Assembly (NCBI GenBank): GCA_949288855.1
Contig: CASELS010000004.1
Span: 1 to 64,000, forward strand
DNA: 64,000 bases
Direction of reading: 5' to 3'
Source: an uncultured Collinsella sp.
GTDB taxonomy: Bacteria > Actinomycetota > Coriobacteriia > Coriobacteriales > Coriobacteriaceae
Numbering within the stretch: the first letter of the stretch is position 1; the number at the start of each line of letters is the position of its first letter. Shown in pieces: positions 43,564 through 51,439 of this stretch. The position numbers were made by a program, and so were the translations under genes. The notes under the pieces are model-generated. The model worked only from the letters and a program-made list of their open reading frames with translations, was not told where the DNA came from and made no database searches.

Positions 43564-44423
43564 TAGATGTCCTCCTCTTCCTCATCCGTATCGGAGCTGA
43601 GAGCGACAGCGCCGGAGCCAATCGATGCGAGCTTGAGTTTCATGGTGGAGATGTTGAAGTTGATGAGCGCGAAGAAGCAGGCGATGGCAGAGCACGCGAT
43701 AAGGTTGCAGCCCATAACCGCGGCCAGCGTGAAGCCGAAGAAGAACGTCAGGAAGTCCGTCGGCTTGGCAATGACCTGCTTGAGCAGAATGGCGATACCA
43801 ACGCAGGGCAGAAGCGAGCCAACCGCAAAGAGCGTCTTCATCGCAAGGCCGTCCATGGGAAGGTTCGCCAGGAGCGTGTCGACCATGCCCTGACCGGCAA
43901 GCGCGATAGCAAAGGTCGGGATGAACGAGCAGATGATGTGCGAAATCCAAGGCAGCACCATATCGACGAGGTAGAGCTTGTGAGTATCGCCCTTCTCGAG
44001 CCACTTCCAGCCCATGCCCTGCCATACGAGGTTGATCGTTGCAGTGCCATAGAACAGAATCGCGCCGAGGGTGCCGAGGGTGGCGCCAAGGGCCGTAGCG
44101 AGCGAAGCGGCCTCAGCGGACGCCGGATCGAGCCCGGCAGCGTGAATAGCGACCATCGCCAGCGGAATGCCCATGTAGCAGGCAGCGCGAACATCTGCAG
44201 AAACAGTACCGCCCGGCGTCACGAGGGCGATGTAGACGACCTGGATGGCGGCGCCCACGATAATGCCCGTCTGAATGTCGCCCAAGATGATACCGACCAC
44301 GAGACCGGCGACGAGCGGGCGGCCGAGCGTATAGTTACCGATACTGGTTCCGCCGAGGCCAGGCATCGATGCCAGGCAGGCGAAGAGTCCCAGCAACGCC
44401 GCTTGGAACACGTTGATTTCCAT
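43563..44423 (-). CDS. PTS system mannose/fructose/sorbose family IIC component
   Basis: A 286-residue membrane subunit: FQAALLGLFACLASMPGLGG, PLVAGLVVGIILGDIQTGIIVGA, VTPGGTVSADVRAACYMGIPLA and ICSFIPTFAIALAGQGMVD follow the IIC family. Sugars are taken up and phosphorylated together by IIA-IIB-IIC-IID. The C-terminus ends in an acidic tail (SSDTDEEEEDI), echoed by the IIA tail in the same operon. It is co-transcribed with IID and preceded by IIB after 98 bp. Confidence 0.94.
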   Translation of the reverse strand: MEINVFQAALLGLFACLASMPGLGGTSIGNYTLGRPLVAGLVVGIILGDIQTGIIVGAAIQVVYIALVTPGGTVSADVRAACYMGIPLAMVAIHAAGLDPASAEAASLATALGATLGTLGAILFYGTATINLVWQGMGWKWLEKGDTHKLYLVDMVLPWISHIICSFIPTFAIALAGQGMVDTLLANLPMDGLAMKTLFAVGSLLPCVGIAILLKQVIAKPTDFLTFFFGFTLAAVMGCNLIACSAIACFFALINFNISTMKLKLASIGSGAVALSSDTDEEEEDI

Positions 44424-44521
44424 GTGTTACCCCTTTCCTTCCTTCAGCCCCTTGTGGGGACCGTTTATCTCCTCTCGTGCATTATGGTTGCACGAGTCGG
44501 ATGCCTCAATAGCACGCCGAC

Positions 44522-45016
44522 TTAGAACCCGAACTGGCCGCGGAACTTGTTCCACTCGCCAATGCCCTTGTCGGGAATCAAGCGGAAGTCGACCGTATAA
44601 CCTGCGTTCGTGATATCTTCGAACGCCTGGGCCTCCTCCTGGGTGATGGACTGGTTGTTGCCGAGCTTCACCGTACCGGGGCGGTCGTTGCAGGGCCCCA
44701 CGATGACGGTCTTGACGTCGTCCGGCACAAACCCAAAGTTCACAAGGATCTCGCGCATGTCGAGCGGGTTCTTGGTAATCAGGAAGTAGCGGGTCTTGCT
44801 GTCACGCACCGTCTGGGCCTTCTCCTTGAAGTGGTCCATCGTCCAGACAAACGTCTTCTTGTCGGGCGCGGCGCTCTTGTAGGCGCTCTTGAGCACCGGA
44901 TTGGAAGCGGCGGCGTCATTCACGGCGATGATGCCGTCGCACGGATACTCAACGGCCCAGCGAGTCACGGTCTGGCCATGAATCATGCGGTCGTCGATTC
45001 GGATAAATGAAATCAT
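44522..45016 (-). CDS. PTS system mannose/fructose/sorbose family IIB component
   Basis: A 164-residue cytosolic phosphocarrier. The phosphorylated His13 is in IRIDDRMIHGQTVTRW, and VNDAAASNPVLKSAYKSAAP and KTVIVGPCNDRPGTVKLG follow the IIB family. It accepts phosphate from IIA and gives it to the incoming sugar. The ATG at 45016 lies 5-6 nt after GAGAGGAG; the in-frame ATG at 45034 lacks a ribosome binding site. Gaps on both sides are ~95 bp without terminators. Confidence 0.94.
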   Translation of the reverse strand: MISFIRIDDRMIHGQTVTRWAVEYPCDGIIAVNDAAASNPVLKSAYKSAAPDKKTFVWTMDHFKEKAQTVRDSKTRYFLITKNPLDMREILVNFGFVPDDVKTVIVGPCNDRPGTVKLGNNQSITQEEAQAFEDITNAGYTVDFRLIPDKGIGEWNKFRGQFGF

Positions 45017-45111
45017 GGGGTTCTCCTCTCCCACGTTCGGCTATGCGCCCAATCGCGCAGCCCTTTACACACCTCTTTTGGCCCGAGCCCTTAGTTGCTC
45101 CGGCCGTCCGG

Positions 45112-45540
45112 TTAAATGTCGTCCTCGTCATCCTCGGACACCGCGAGCTCAACCTGACGAGCACCTTCATGGGCCTCGGTAAGCATTTGCGCAACGAGCG
45201 CGGAGGTCTCCGCGGTCTCGAGTCCCATGAGCGCGGTCATAGCCATGGGAAGACTCATGCCGCCGAGCGCCGTGGTATGGGCAAGCAGGCCACGATCAGC
45301 CAGAGCGTTCAGCGTATTGGTGAGCGGAGACCCGCCGATAATGTCACCGAGGACGATGACCTCATCCTCCGCCGTAATAGGAGCGAGAACCTCGTTCACG
45401 CGCGCCACAAAAGCGTCCGCACCCATACCGTCCTCGAGGCTAGCGCTCAGAACGTCCGGGCGCTCGCCCATGAGCATCTTGAGCACGCTGTGCAGACCCG
45501 GAGCAAATGTTCCGTGACTCACCAGAAGCAGATACCGCAT
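45112..45540 (-). CDS. PTS system mannose/fructose/sorbose family IIA component
   Basis: A 142-residue EIIA-man domain protein. The phosphorylated His9 is in LLLVSHGTFAPGLHSVLKML; VIVLGDIIGGSPLTNTLNAL is the family's GG(S/T)P motif. It takes phosphate from HPr and passes it to IIB. It is the first gene of the operon; the ATG at 45540 has GGGGGAAGGAG upstream. It ends in an acidic tail (SEDDEDDI), like IIC. Confidence 0.92.
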   Translation of the reverse strand: MRYLLLVSHGTFAPGLHSVLKMLMGERPDVLSASLEDGMGADAFVARVNEVLAPITAEDEVIVLGDIIGGSPLTNTLNALADRGLLAHTTALGGMSLPMAMTALMGLETAETSALVAQMLTEAHEGARQVELAVSEDDEDDI

Positions 45541-45613
45541 TGCAACTCCTTCCCCCGCGCTTGGCGCGATAGTTGCTTTGTTGTGTCGTTGCAAAATAAA
45601 TAATAGTGTTAAC

Positions 45614-45642
45614 TATATACGGTTGAAATAATCACCGGTGAA
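45614..45642 (-). promoter_or_regulatory. Candidate promoter of the PTS operon
   Basis: On the minus strand TTCACC (45637-45642) and TATATA (45614-45619) are spaced by 17 bp, with ~70 bp from the -10 to the IIA start codon. The -35 lies inside the first ACGGTAG repeat, so a bound regulator would compete with or contact RNA polymerase. Confidence 0.5.
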
Positions 45643-45722
45643 CGGTAGGACGTCGTTCCGTTAACGGTAGCAACTATTATCAATTAACAACTAAACGGTA
45701 GGTTTTCGCCGGTGAACGGTAG
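45635..45722. promoter_or_regulatory. Array of four phased ACGGTAG repeats upstream of the PTS operon
   Basis: CCGGTGAACGGTAG occurs twice exactly (45635-45648, 45709-45722), with CCGTTAACGGTAG at 45658-45670 and TAAACGGTAG at 45692-45701. The repeat ends are 22, 31 and 21 bp apart, close to two, three and two helical turns, so all lie on one DNA face. Two also contain palindromes (TCACCGGTGA, CCGTTAACGG). This is a strong operator or activator array; the protein is unknown. The rest of 45541-45902 holds the marR terminator and nothing else recognisable. Confidence 0.7.
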
Positions 45723-45829
45723 ATTTGCCTCAACTCTTACCAAAAGGTGTTAACCATCTATGAAGCAGTCGACCTTTCAGAGGCATTCACCTGCAAGAGC
45801 CCATGCAAAGACGTGCCCGAAAACAACAA

Positions 45830-45849
45830 CACCCCGCAGTAGCGGGGTG
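45830..45849 (-). terminator. Terminator of the MarR-family gene
   Basis: CACCCCGC-agta-GCGGGGTG is a perfect 8-bp stem followed on the minus strand by TTGTTGTTTTC, ~55 bp after the marR stop. Confidence 0.8.
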
Positions 45850-45902
45850 CGAGCATGCATCTATTTTATGCGGCAGTTTGTCCGCAACGCACGTTTCTAC
45901 AG

Positions 45903-46439
45903 CTATTCGCCCCGCTTCTTTTTGGGCTTCTCAAAGGGCTCGCGATCATAGGTGATGCTGTACGCCTTCTCCAAAACATTCACGAGCTCTCGCGCGCTAT
46001 CATCACCAAGCGACGCAAGTTGCTCCGCCACAGCGTTAACGCTACTGTCGCCTTGCCGCTTGGCGTGCTCCATGCCGGCAGGCGTGGCGGAGACGAGCAC
46101 CTTGCGGCGGTCGTTCTCATCGTTCTTTCGCTCTACGTACCCTTTGTACACCAGCGAGTCCAGTATGCGCGTCATGCGTGGGCGAGTATAGCCGAGGGTA
46201 TCAGCAAGCACCGACGGATTCATAGCGGTACCTTTGTCACAAAGATACTGCAGGACAGGCGCCTCCCCTACTGCAAGGGAGCGAGCCGTGCCAAGAGACC
46301 CCTTGGCAAGTCCCTGAGAATATACAATCAGTTTTCTCGCTGCAGCCTCATAATCCATGGCGCCCGACATCACTTCAAATCCCTCACCTTCCCGCACAGG
46401 GGAAGGATAATAGCTAACATCATTAACTGTTGCTATCAT
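45903..46439 (-). CDS. MarR-family transcriptional regulator
   Basis: A 178-residue winged-helix repressor: DYEAAARKLIVYSQGLAKGS (dimer helix), LAVGEAPVLQYLCDKGTAMN, the recognition helix SVLADTLGYTRPRMTRILDSL, and the wing VERKNDENDRRKVLVSATPAG with the conserved D-x-R-R. A basic tail ends PKKKRGE. The ATG at 46439 has GAGGTGAG 6 nt upstream, giving ~25 extra residues before the usual start; an internal ATG at residue 24 is less well placed. It lies between the PTS operator region and a HAD gene, so it could control the PTS operon, but this is only positional. Confidence 0.87.
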   Translation of the reverse strand: MIATVNDVSYYPSPVREGEGFEVMSGAMDYEAAARKLIVYSQGLAKGSLGTARSLAVGEAPVLQYLCDKGTAMNPSVLADTLGYTRPRMTRILDSLVYKGYVERKNDENDRRKVLVSATPAGMEHAKRQGDSSVNAVAEQLASLGDDSARELVNVLEKAYSITYDREPFEKPKKKRGE

Positions 46440-46507
46440 ACCAAACTCACCTCATCAGCCAACAAAATAATGCGATTCTCGGTAAGCGGATGTTTTGGCC
46501 ACGCGAG

Positions 46508-47335
46508 CTATGCAGACTCGCCCACAAGCCCTTCCGCGATGAGCGCCCGGGCAATCCCGTCATGATCGTTGTCCGTCGTCTGACGCGGAAATACAGCTCG
46601 AAGTTCTTCTGGCGCATTAGCCATAAGGTAGCCCTTCCCCACCGCCTTTAGCATGGGCATATCGTTGTGGCTGTCACCAAACGCGAGCGCGTCTGCTGGA
46701 TCTGCACCCCACAGCTCGCAATGGGTCCGCACGGCATTTGCCTTGTTAGTGCCCCGCGGCATCACCTCAATAAGAATGTCCGAAGAGCGCATGACAGTAA
46801 GGGCGGAAAAGCGCTTACGAAGTGCATCCTCAACTGCCACCGTCTGCTCCGGGTTGCAGATGAGCAGAAACTTTTGCACCTCATCATGGGCGATGGACGC
46901 AACATCACCCTCACGGGCCTCTGCCATCACGATACGCTCCTCATTCTGGAGGCGAGCATCATCTTTACGCGGTGAGACCCAGTCTTCGAAGGCGTATGCG
47001 CTCCAAGTAAGGTCAAAACCCTCTTCCTCTATAAAGTCGACTACATCCTGCGCCGTCTTTTTGCTAAACCCGTGGTGATAGATGACAGAGCGGTCGCGGT
47101 CCAAAATGACGCCGCCGCTGTACGTGACCACCGGGCATACTATTCCGTTCTCTTCAAGCATGGGATAGGTGCCCGTGATACCGCGCGCCGTGACGACAAC
47201 AAACGGAATCCCCCGCTCCTGTACGGCCGAAATCGCCGCCTTGGTGCGCGGTGTTATATGGTGAGCCGAGTTGAGCAGCGTTCCGTCGATGTCGCTGAAG
47301 ATGATGGTCTGCACCGTGCGTTTCTCTACCGCCAT
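46508..47335 (-). CDS. HAD-superfamily hydrolase, Cof type
   Basis: A 275-residue Cof/YidA-type phosphatase. Motif I is IIFSDIDGTLLNS (nucleophile and acid/base Asp pair), motif II VVVTARG, the Lys region RGTNKANAV and motif IV FGDSHNDMPML. The cap domain between is the C2B type. Such enzymes dephosphorylate sugar phosphates or flavin and PLP precursors. It is divergent from the GntR regulator, with an operator-like palindrome between them, so it is probably that regulator's target. Confidence 0.92.
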   Translation of the reverse strand: MAVEKRTVQTIIFSDIDGTLLNSAHHITPRTKAAISAVQERGIPFVVVTARGITGTYPMLEENGIVCPVVTYSGGVILDRDRSVIYHHGFSKKTAQDVVDFIEEEGFDLTWSAYAFEDWVSPRKDDARLQNEERIVMAEAREGDVASIAHDEVQKFLLICNPEQTVAVEDALRKRFSALTVMRSSDILIEVMPRGTNKANAVRTHCELWGADPADALAFGDSHNDMPMLKAVGKGYLMANAPEELRAVFPRQTTDNDHDGIARALIAEGLVGESA

Positions 47336-47390
47336 AACGCCGCCCCTTTGCCCTCTGTTCCTCTATAGTAGAGAAAACAAATATCATGTT

Positions 47391-47410
47391 TGTACGGTAT
47401 GTACCGTACA
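47391..47410. promoter_or_regulatory. Palindromic operator between the HAD and gntR genes
   Basis: TGTACGGTA-TG-TACCGTACA is an inverted repeat with perfect 9-bp arms, 55 bp from the HAD start and 73 bp from the GntR start. GntR-family regulators bind GT...AC palindromes of this size, so autoregulation and control of the HAD gene are likely. Confidence 0.65.
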
Positions 47411-47483
47411 TTTGATACTATAGCAAAAGTCCCGCGGTTTTCCGCACAACGGCGCCGACAGTGCACATGCAACGGGAGGCCTA

Positions 47484-48245
47484 ATGGAGCTTTTCTCCCT
47501 CATTACCAATGAGCCACTCGACCTGACCTCGGCAACTCCGCTGTATCGGCAGCTTGAGGATCGCATAGTGCGCCTCATCGCCACCGGCGCCCTCGGGGCG
47601 GAAACCCCGCTACCCGCCGAGACCGAACTCGCAGAGAAGTTGCATCTCTCCCGTGCCACCGTACGTCGTTGCTTTGCCGACCTCGTCGAACAGGGCCGTG
47701 TGGTGCGGCGGCGCGGCCGCGGCACCTTTGTGGCACCTCCGTCTGCGGCACATGGCGGGCCCTCGCTCAACTTCTCGCAGCGCATGATCGCCGCCGGACT
47801 GCGTCCCTCCTCCCGCACGCTCTCCTTCAGCCGCGAGCAGGCTGAGGCAGACATCGCCCGCAAGCTTGGCGTCGATGTAGGCGAGGCGCTGTTCCATGTA
47901 GAACGCCTGCGTCTTGCAGACGGGCGCCCCATGACGCTCGACAACGTGAGGGTACTCGAGGCGGTCTGTCCTCATCTTGCCGAGGCAGACCTCGCACATC
48001 AATCGCTTTATGCGCTCATCGCTCAGAGCACAGGCACCATGCCCGCACGAGCAGAAGAGCATTTCGAAGCCGTAGGGCTCACCAAGCAGCAGGCTGCGCT
48101 CTTTGACCTGCCGGCCGGGGCCCCCGCCTTCCGCATCACGCGTGTTACCTACGACGCCAACGAGCGCCCCTTCGAGCTCACCGTCACGCTCGCGCCCGGA
48201 GATCGAAACAGCTACGAGCTCTCCTCCCCGGGCGGCCTCGCATAG
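47484..48245 (+). CDS. GntR-family (HutC/UTRA type) transcriptional regulator
   Basis: A 253-residue regulator: N-terminal winged helix (TPLYRQLEDRIVRLIATGAL, PAETELAEKLHLSRATVRRC, RRRGRGTFVAPP) and a C-terminal UTRA ligand domain (~95-245; GVDVGEALFHVERLRLADGRPM, FRITRVTYDANERPFELTV). UTRA domains bind small ligands, often sugar or amino-sugar phosphates. GGGAGG is 4 nt before the ATG. It is followed by the second copy of the 80-nt palindrome. Confidence 0.92.
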   Translation: MELFSLITNEPLDLTSATPLYRQLEDRIVRLIATGALGAETPLPAETELAEKLHLSRATVRRCFADLVEQGRVVRRRGRGTFVAPPSAAHGGPSLNFSQRMIAAGLRPSSRTLSFSREQAEADIARKLGVDVGEALFHVERLRLADGRPMTLDNVRVLEAVCPHLAEADLAHQSLYALIAQSTGTMPARAEEHFEAVGLTKQQAALFDLPAGAPAFRITRVTYDANERPFELTVTLAPGDRNSYELSSPGGLA

Positions 48246-48306
48246 CCAATAAGTCCGCACGTCCTGAGCCTGTCTCCGGTTTGTGCCAACGGCTCCGCAT
48301 AACAAA

Positions 48307-48386
48307 GGGCCGGGTGCAATCCCGGAGGGTGTTTCCCGCAGCCGCGAAGCGGCGAGGACCACACCCGAAGGGATTGCACCCGGCCC
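48307..48386. repeat. 80-nt palindromic repeat, copy 2
   Basis: Same stem-loop as 42201-42280 with 78 of 80 bases identical; the two changes lie in the apical part. It sits between the convergent gntR and Ca2+-ATPase genes, where it can act as a shared terminator, though only short A/T runs flank it. Confidence 0.8.
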
Positions 48387-48410
48387 AACGAGGCAGATGC
48401 GTACGTGCGC

Positions 48411-51095
48411 TTACGCGTCCTTCTCCACCGCGCGCATGATGGCCTTGTAGAGCTCCATGAGCGGGATGATGAGGAACGCGAGGCCAAGCGCGGAGGCAAG
48501 CGCCACCGGCGGCAGCTCCATGAAGCCAAACATCTCGGCCAGGAACGGCACCTCGACCACAACGACCGTCAGGATAAGCGCGAGCACCGCGGCACCCCAG
48601 AGCCACATGTTCTGCGTCTTCATGCTGAAGAGCGACTGACGGCGGCTGCGCATATTGAAGCAGTGGAAGATCTCGACCATGGACAGCGTGATGAACGCCA
48701 TGGTCACGCCCTCTTCGTCGGCCGTACCGGCGATCATGTCGGCAATGTTGATGTAGCCCATGTCAAAGTACACGCCCACAAAGAAGCTGGCGAGCACGAG
48801 CGCAGTGATGATCACGCCCTGGACCACGATGTCGAGGCCCATGCCGCCGGCAAAGACGCCGTCCTTGGCGTTACGCGGCTTGCGCTTCATGATGTCGCCC
48901 TCGGCACCTTCCATACCGAGCGCGAGCGCCGGGAAGCAGTCGGTCACAAGGTTGATCCAGAGCAGCTGCACGGGCTGGAAGATGGTGAAGCCCACGAGGG
49001 TCGCCACAAAGACCGAGAGCACCTCGGCGATGTTGGCGGAGAGCAGGAACTGGATGACCTTACGAATGTTGTCGTAGATACGACGACCCTCTTCGACCGC
49101 GCTCACGATGGTGGCGAAGTTGTCGTCGGCGAGCACCATGTCGGCCACGTTCTTGGTGACGTCGGTACCGGTGATGCCCATACCCACGCCAATGTCGGCG
49201 CGCTTGATGGACGGAGCGTCGTTCACGCCGTCGCCGGTCATGGCGACGATGTTGCCGCGGCTCTTCCAGGCGTCGACGATGCGGGCCTTGTGCTCGGGCT
49301 GAACGCGCGCGTAGACGCTGTACTCGGTGACCTTCTCGTGGAAGTCCTCGTCAGAGATCTTGTCGAGCTCGGCGCCCGTGATGGCGTGGCCTGCGCCATC
49401 GCCCTCGAGGATGCCGAGGTTCTTGGCGATGGCCACGGCGGTATCGATGTGGTCGCCCGTGATCATGACAGGACGGATACCGGCCTCGCGGGCCTCGGCG
49501 ATAGCGGGAGCCACCTCGGGACGTTCGGGGTCGATCATGCCGGAGAGACCGCAGAACACGAGATCGTGCTCGAGCGCCTCGGGCGAGCAGTCGGCAGGCA
49601 CCGCGTCGTGCGTGCGGCTTGCGAGCGCGAGCACGCGCAGGGCCTCGTTGGCCATATCCTTGTTGGCGGCCAGCAGCTCGGCCTTGCGCTCGGGCGTGAG
49701 CGGCACGATCTGATCACCATCGTAGATATGCGTGCAGAGGTCGATCACCACGTCAGGTGCACCCTTGGTGTACTGCTCAAAGGTGCCGTCGGCCTCCTTG
49801 ACCACCACGGACATCATCTTGCGACCGGAGTCAAACGGCGCCTCACCCACACGCGGGTGCTCGACGTCGAGCCCCTGCATACCGGCCTTGGCGGCATCGT
49901 TCACAAGCGCGCACTCGGTGGGCTCGCCCTGGGCCTCACCCTTCTCCTCGTCCCACTTAGCGTCAGAGCAGAGCGCCATACCGGCGAGGAACTTCTCCTC
50001 AGGCGCAGCGAGCTCGTGCTTCACAACGGTCATCTTGTTCTGCGTGAGCGTACCCGTCTTGTCCGAGCAGATCACGGTGGTGCAGCCGAGCGTTTCGACC
50101 GCGGTCATCTTGCGGATGATCGCCTGACGGCGCGCCATCTTGGTAACACCCATGGAAAGCACGATGGTCACGACGGCCACAAGGCCCTCGGGGATGGCGG
50201 CAACGGCGAGCGACACGGCGACCATGAAGGTGTCGAGGATCATCTCGGGGTTGCTTCCGAGCTCACCGCCGTGGCGGATGAGGTCAACAGCAAAGATGAC
50301 CACGCAGATGCCGAGCACGAGCTTGGTGAGAATACCCGAGAGCTCGTTCAACTTGATCTGGAGCGGGGTGAGTTCCTTCTTGGCGGTGGTGAGCGCGTTG
50401 GCGATCTTGCCCATCTCGGTCTTCATGCCGGTGGCAACAACCACGGCGCGACCACGGCCGTAGACCACGGTGGAGCCCATGTAGCACATGTTCTTGCGGT
50501 CGCCCAGAGGCACGTCGTCGGCACCGTCGGTAAGGGCGATGGCCTCAACGTGCTTCTCAACCGGCACGGACTCGCCGGTGAGCGCGGCCTCCTCGATCTT
50601 CATAGAGGCGCTCTCGAGCACGCGGCAGTCGGCGGGCACCGAGTCGCCGGCCTCGAGCAGCACAATGTCGCCGGGCACGAGCTCGGCGGACGGCAGGTGG
50701 ATGAGCTTGCCGTCGCGAATGACCTTTGACTGCGCGGCGCTCATCTGCTGCAGGGCCTCGAGGGCCTGCTCGCTCTTGGCCTCCTGGACCACGCCGAGCA
50801 CGGAGTTGATGATGACGACCGCCATGATGATGATGACGTCGGCCCACTCGGGCTCACCCTGAATGGTGCCCGTGATGGCGGAGATGGCCGCGGCGCAGAT
50901 GAGCATGATGACCATGGGGTCGGCCATCTGCTCAAAGAAGCGCTTCCACAGCGGCGTCTTCTCCTCCTCATCGAGCTTGTTGGGGCCTACCGCCTCAAGG
51001 CGGCTCGCCGCCACATCGGCAGCAAGACCCGCATCAGCGCTCGTGGATTGCTCCTCAAGCACCTCCTCGGCCGAAGCCAAGTATTCTTTTTGCAT
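48411..51095 (-). CDS. Calcium-transporting P-type ATPase (SERCA/PMCA-like, P2)
   Basis: An 894-residue P2-type pump expected to export Ca2+. The phosphorylated Asp345 is in ICSDKTGTLTQNKM, the actuator loop TGES at 173-176, and TGDGVNDAPSIKRADIGVGMG marks the hinge. Ca2+-site residues in the membrane are readable: AAIPEGL (about 300-305), SANIAEVLSV in M5 and LWINLVTDCFPALALG in M6. Domain order is cation N-terminus, M1-M2, actuator, M3-M4, P/N domains, M5-M10. The ATG at 51095 is 6 nt after GGAGGG. Ca2+ rather than Mn2+ is inferred from the M4-M6 residues. Confidence 0.94.
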   Translation of the reverse strand: MQKEYLASAEEVLEEQSTSADAGLAADVAASRLEAVGPNKLDEEEKTPLWKRFFEQMADPMVIMLICAAAISAITGTIQGEPEWADVIIIMAVVIINSVLGVVQEAKSEQALEALQQMSAAQSKVIRDGKLIHLPSAELVPGDIVLLEAGDSVPADCRVLESASMKIEEAALTGESVPVEKHVEAIALTDGADDVPLGDRKNMCYMGSTVVYGRGRAVVVATGMKTEMGKIANALTTAKKELTPLQIKLNELSGILTKLVLGICVVIFAVDLIRHGGELGSNPEMILDTFMVAVSLAVAAIPEGLVAVVTIVLSMGVTKMARRQAIIRKMTAVETLGCTTVICSDKTGTLTQNKMTVVKHELAAPEEKFLAGMALCSDAKWDEEKGEAQGEPTECALVNDAAKAGMQGLDVEHPRVGEAPFDSGRKMMSVVVKEADGTFEQYTKGAPDVVIDLCTHIYDGDQIVPLTPERKAELLAANKDMANEALRVLALASRTHDAVPADCSPEALEHDLVFCGLSGMIDPERPEVAPAIAEAREAGIRPVMITGDHIDTAVAIAKNLGILEGDGAGHAITGAELDKISDEDFHEKVTEYSVYARVQPEHKARIVDAWKSRGNIVAMTGDGVNDAPSIKRADIGVGMGITGTDVTKNVADMVLADDNFATIVSAVEEGRRIYDNIRKVIQFLLSANIAEVLSVFVATLVGFTIFQPVQLLWINLVTDCFPALALGMEGAEGDIMKRKPRNAKDGVFAGGMGLDIVVQGVIITALVLASFFVGVYFDMGYINIADMIAGTADEEGVTMAFITLSMVEIFHCFNMRSRRQSLFSMKTQNMWLWGAAVLALILTVVVVEVPFLAEMFGFMELPPVALASALGLAFLIIPLMELYKAIMRAVEKDA

Positions 51096-51439
51096 ACGTT
51101 TCCCTCCCGGGAGCATCAAGCCGCCCTGCAGGTTGACGCCCGATCGTAATTCCCCGGGAGTGGGGCAAGGGCTCGTCAAAGCCGCCGATCCGGGCAGCAG
51201 CTGACAATGCGCTCTATCTTAGCGTAAAATGAACCGTTCGTGAGCGCCCTTATCTGGTTTATAAGAGGTTAATTGCCGAGGGCGCCCCTCCGCGGAGCAT
51301 TTGAAGCTATTGCCACCTTATCTTGTAAAAAATCTATTAGAAATCGGTGTGCGGCATCTATTTTTCGCTATTCGGTCTTGCCAATCCTTCTATAATGCGC
51401 ATGACGTTACACAGAATAAGAAAAGACTCTGGAGGACTG
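51096..51439. other. Divergent region between the Ca2+-ATPase and pyk genes
   Basis: A TATAAT -10 for pyk lies at 51391-51396 with no clear -35. The ATPase side has a long GC-rich leader that can form local hairpins (CCCC-actccc-GGGG near 51153-51166) but matches no riboswitch that I know. Confidence 0.5.

Noticed and set aside
45601-45740. CRISPR-like array suggested by short repeats before the PTS operon
   Set aside because: Repeats are only 8-14 nt with 7-23 nt between them and there are no cas genes; operator sites explain them better.
48405-50729. 774-codon plus-strand frame opposite the Ca2+-ATPase
   Set aside because: His/Asp/Glu/Arg/Gly-rich composition is typical of an antisense shadow; the minus-strand ATPase is complete.
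51096-51230. Possible metal riboswitch (yybP-ykoY type) ahead of the P-type ATPase
   Set aside because: I looked for the conserved GGGGAGUAG-like and CAAGACCUUU-like loops and did not find them; only generic GC hairpins are present.
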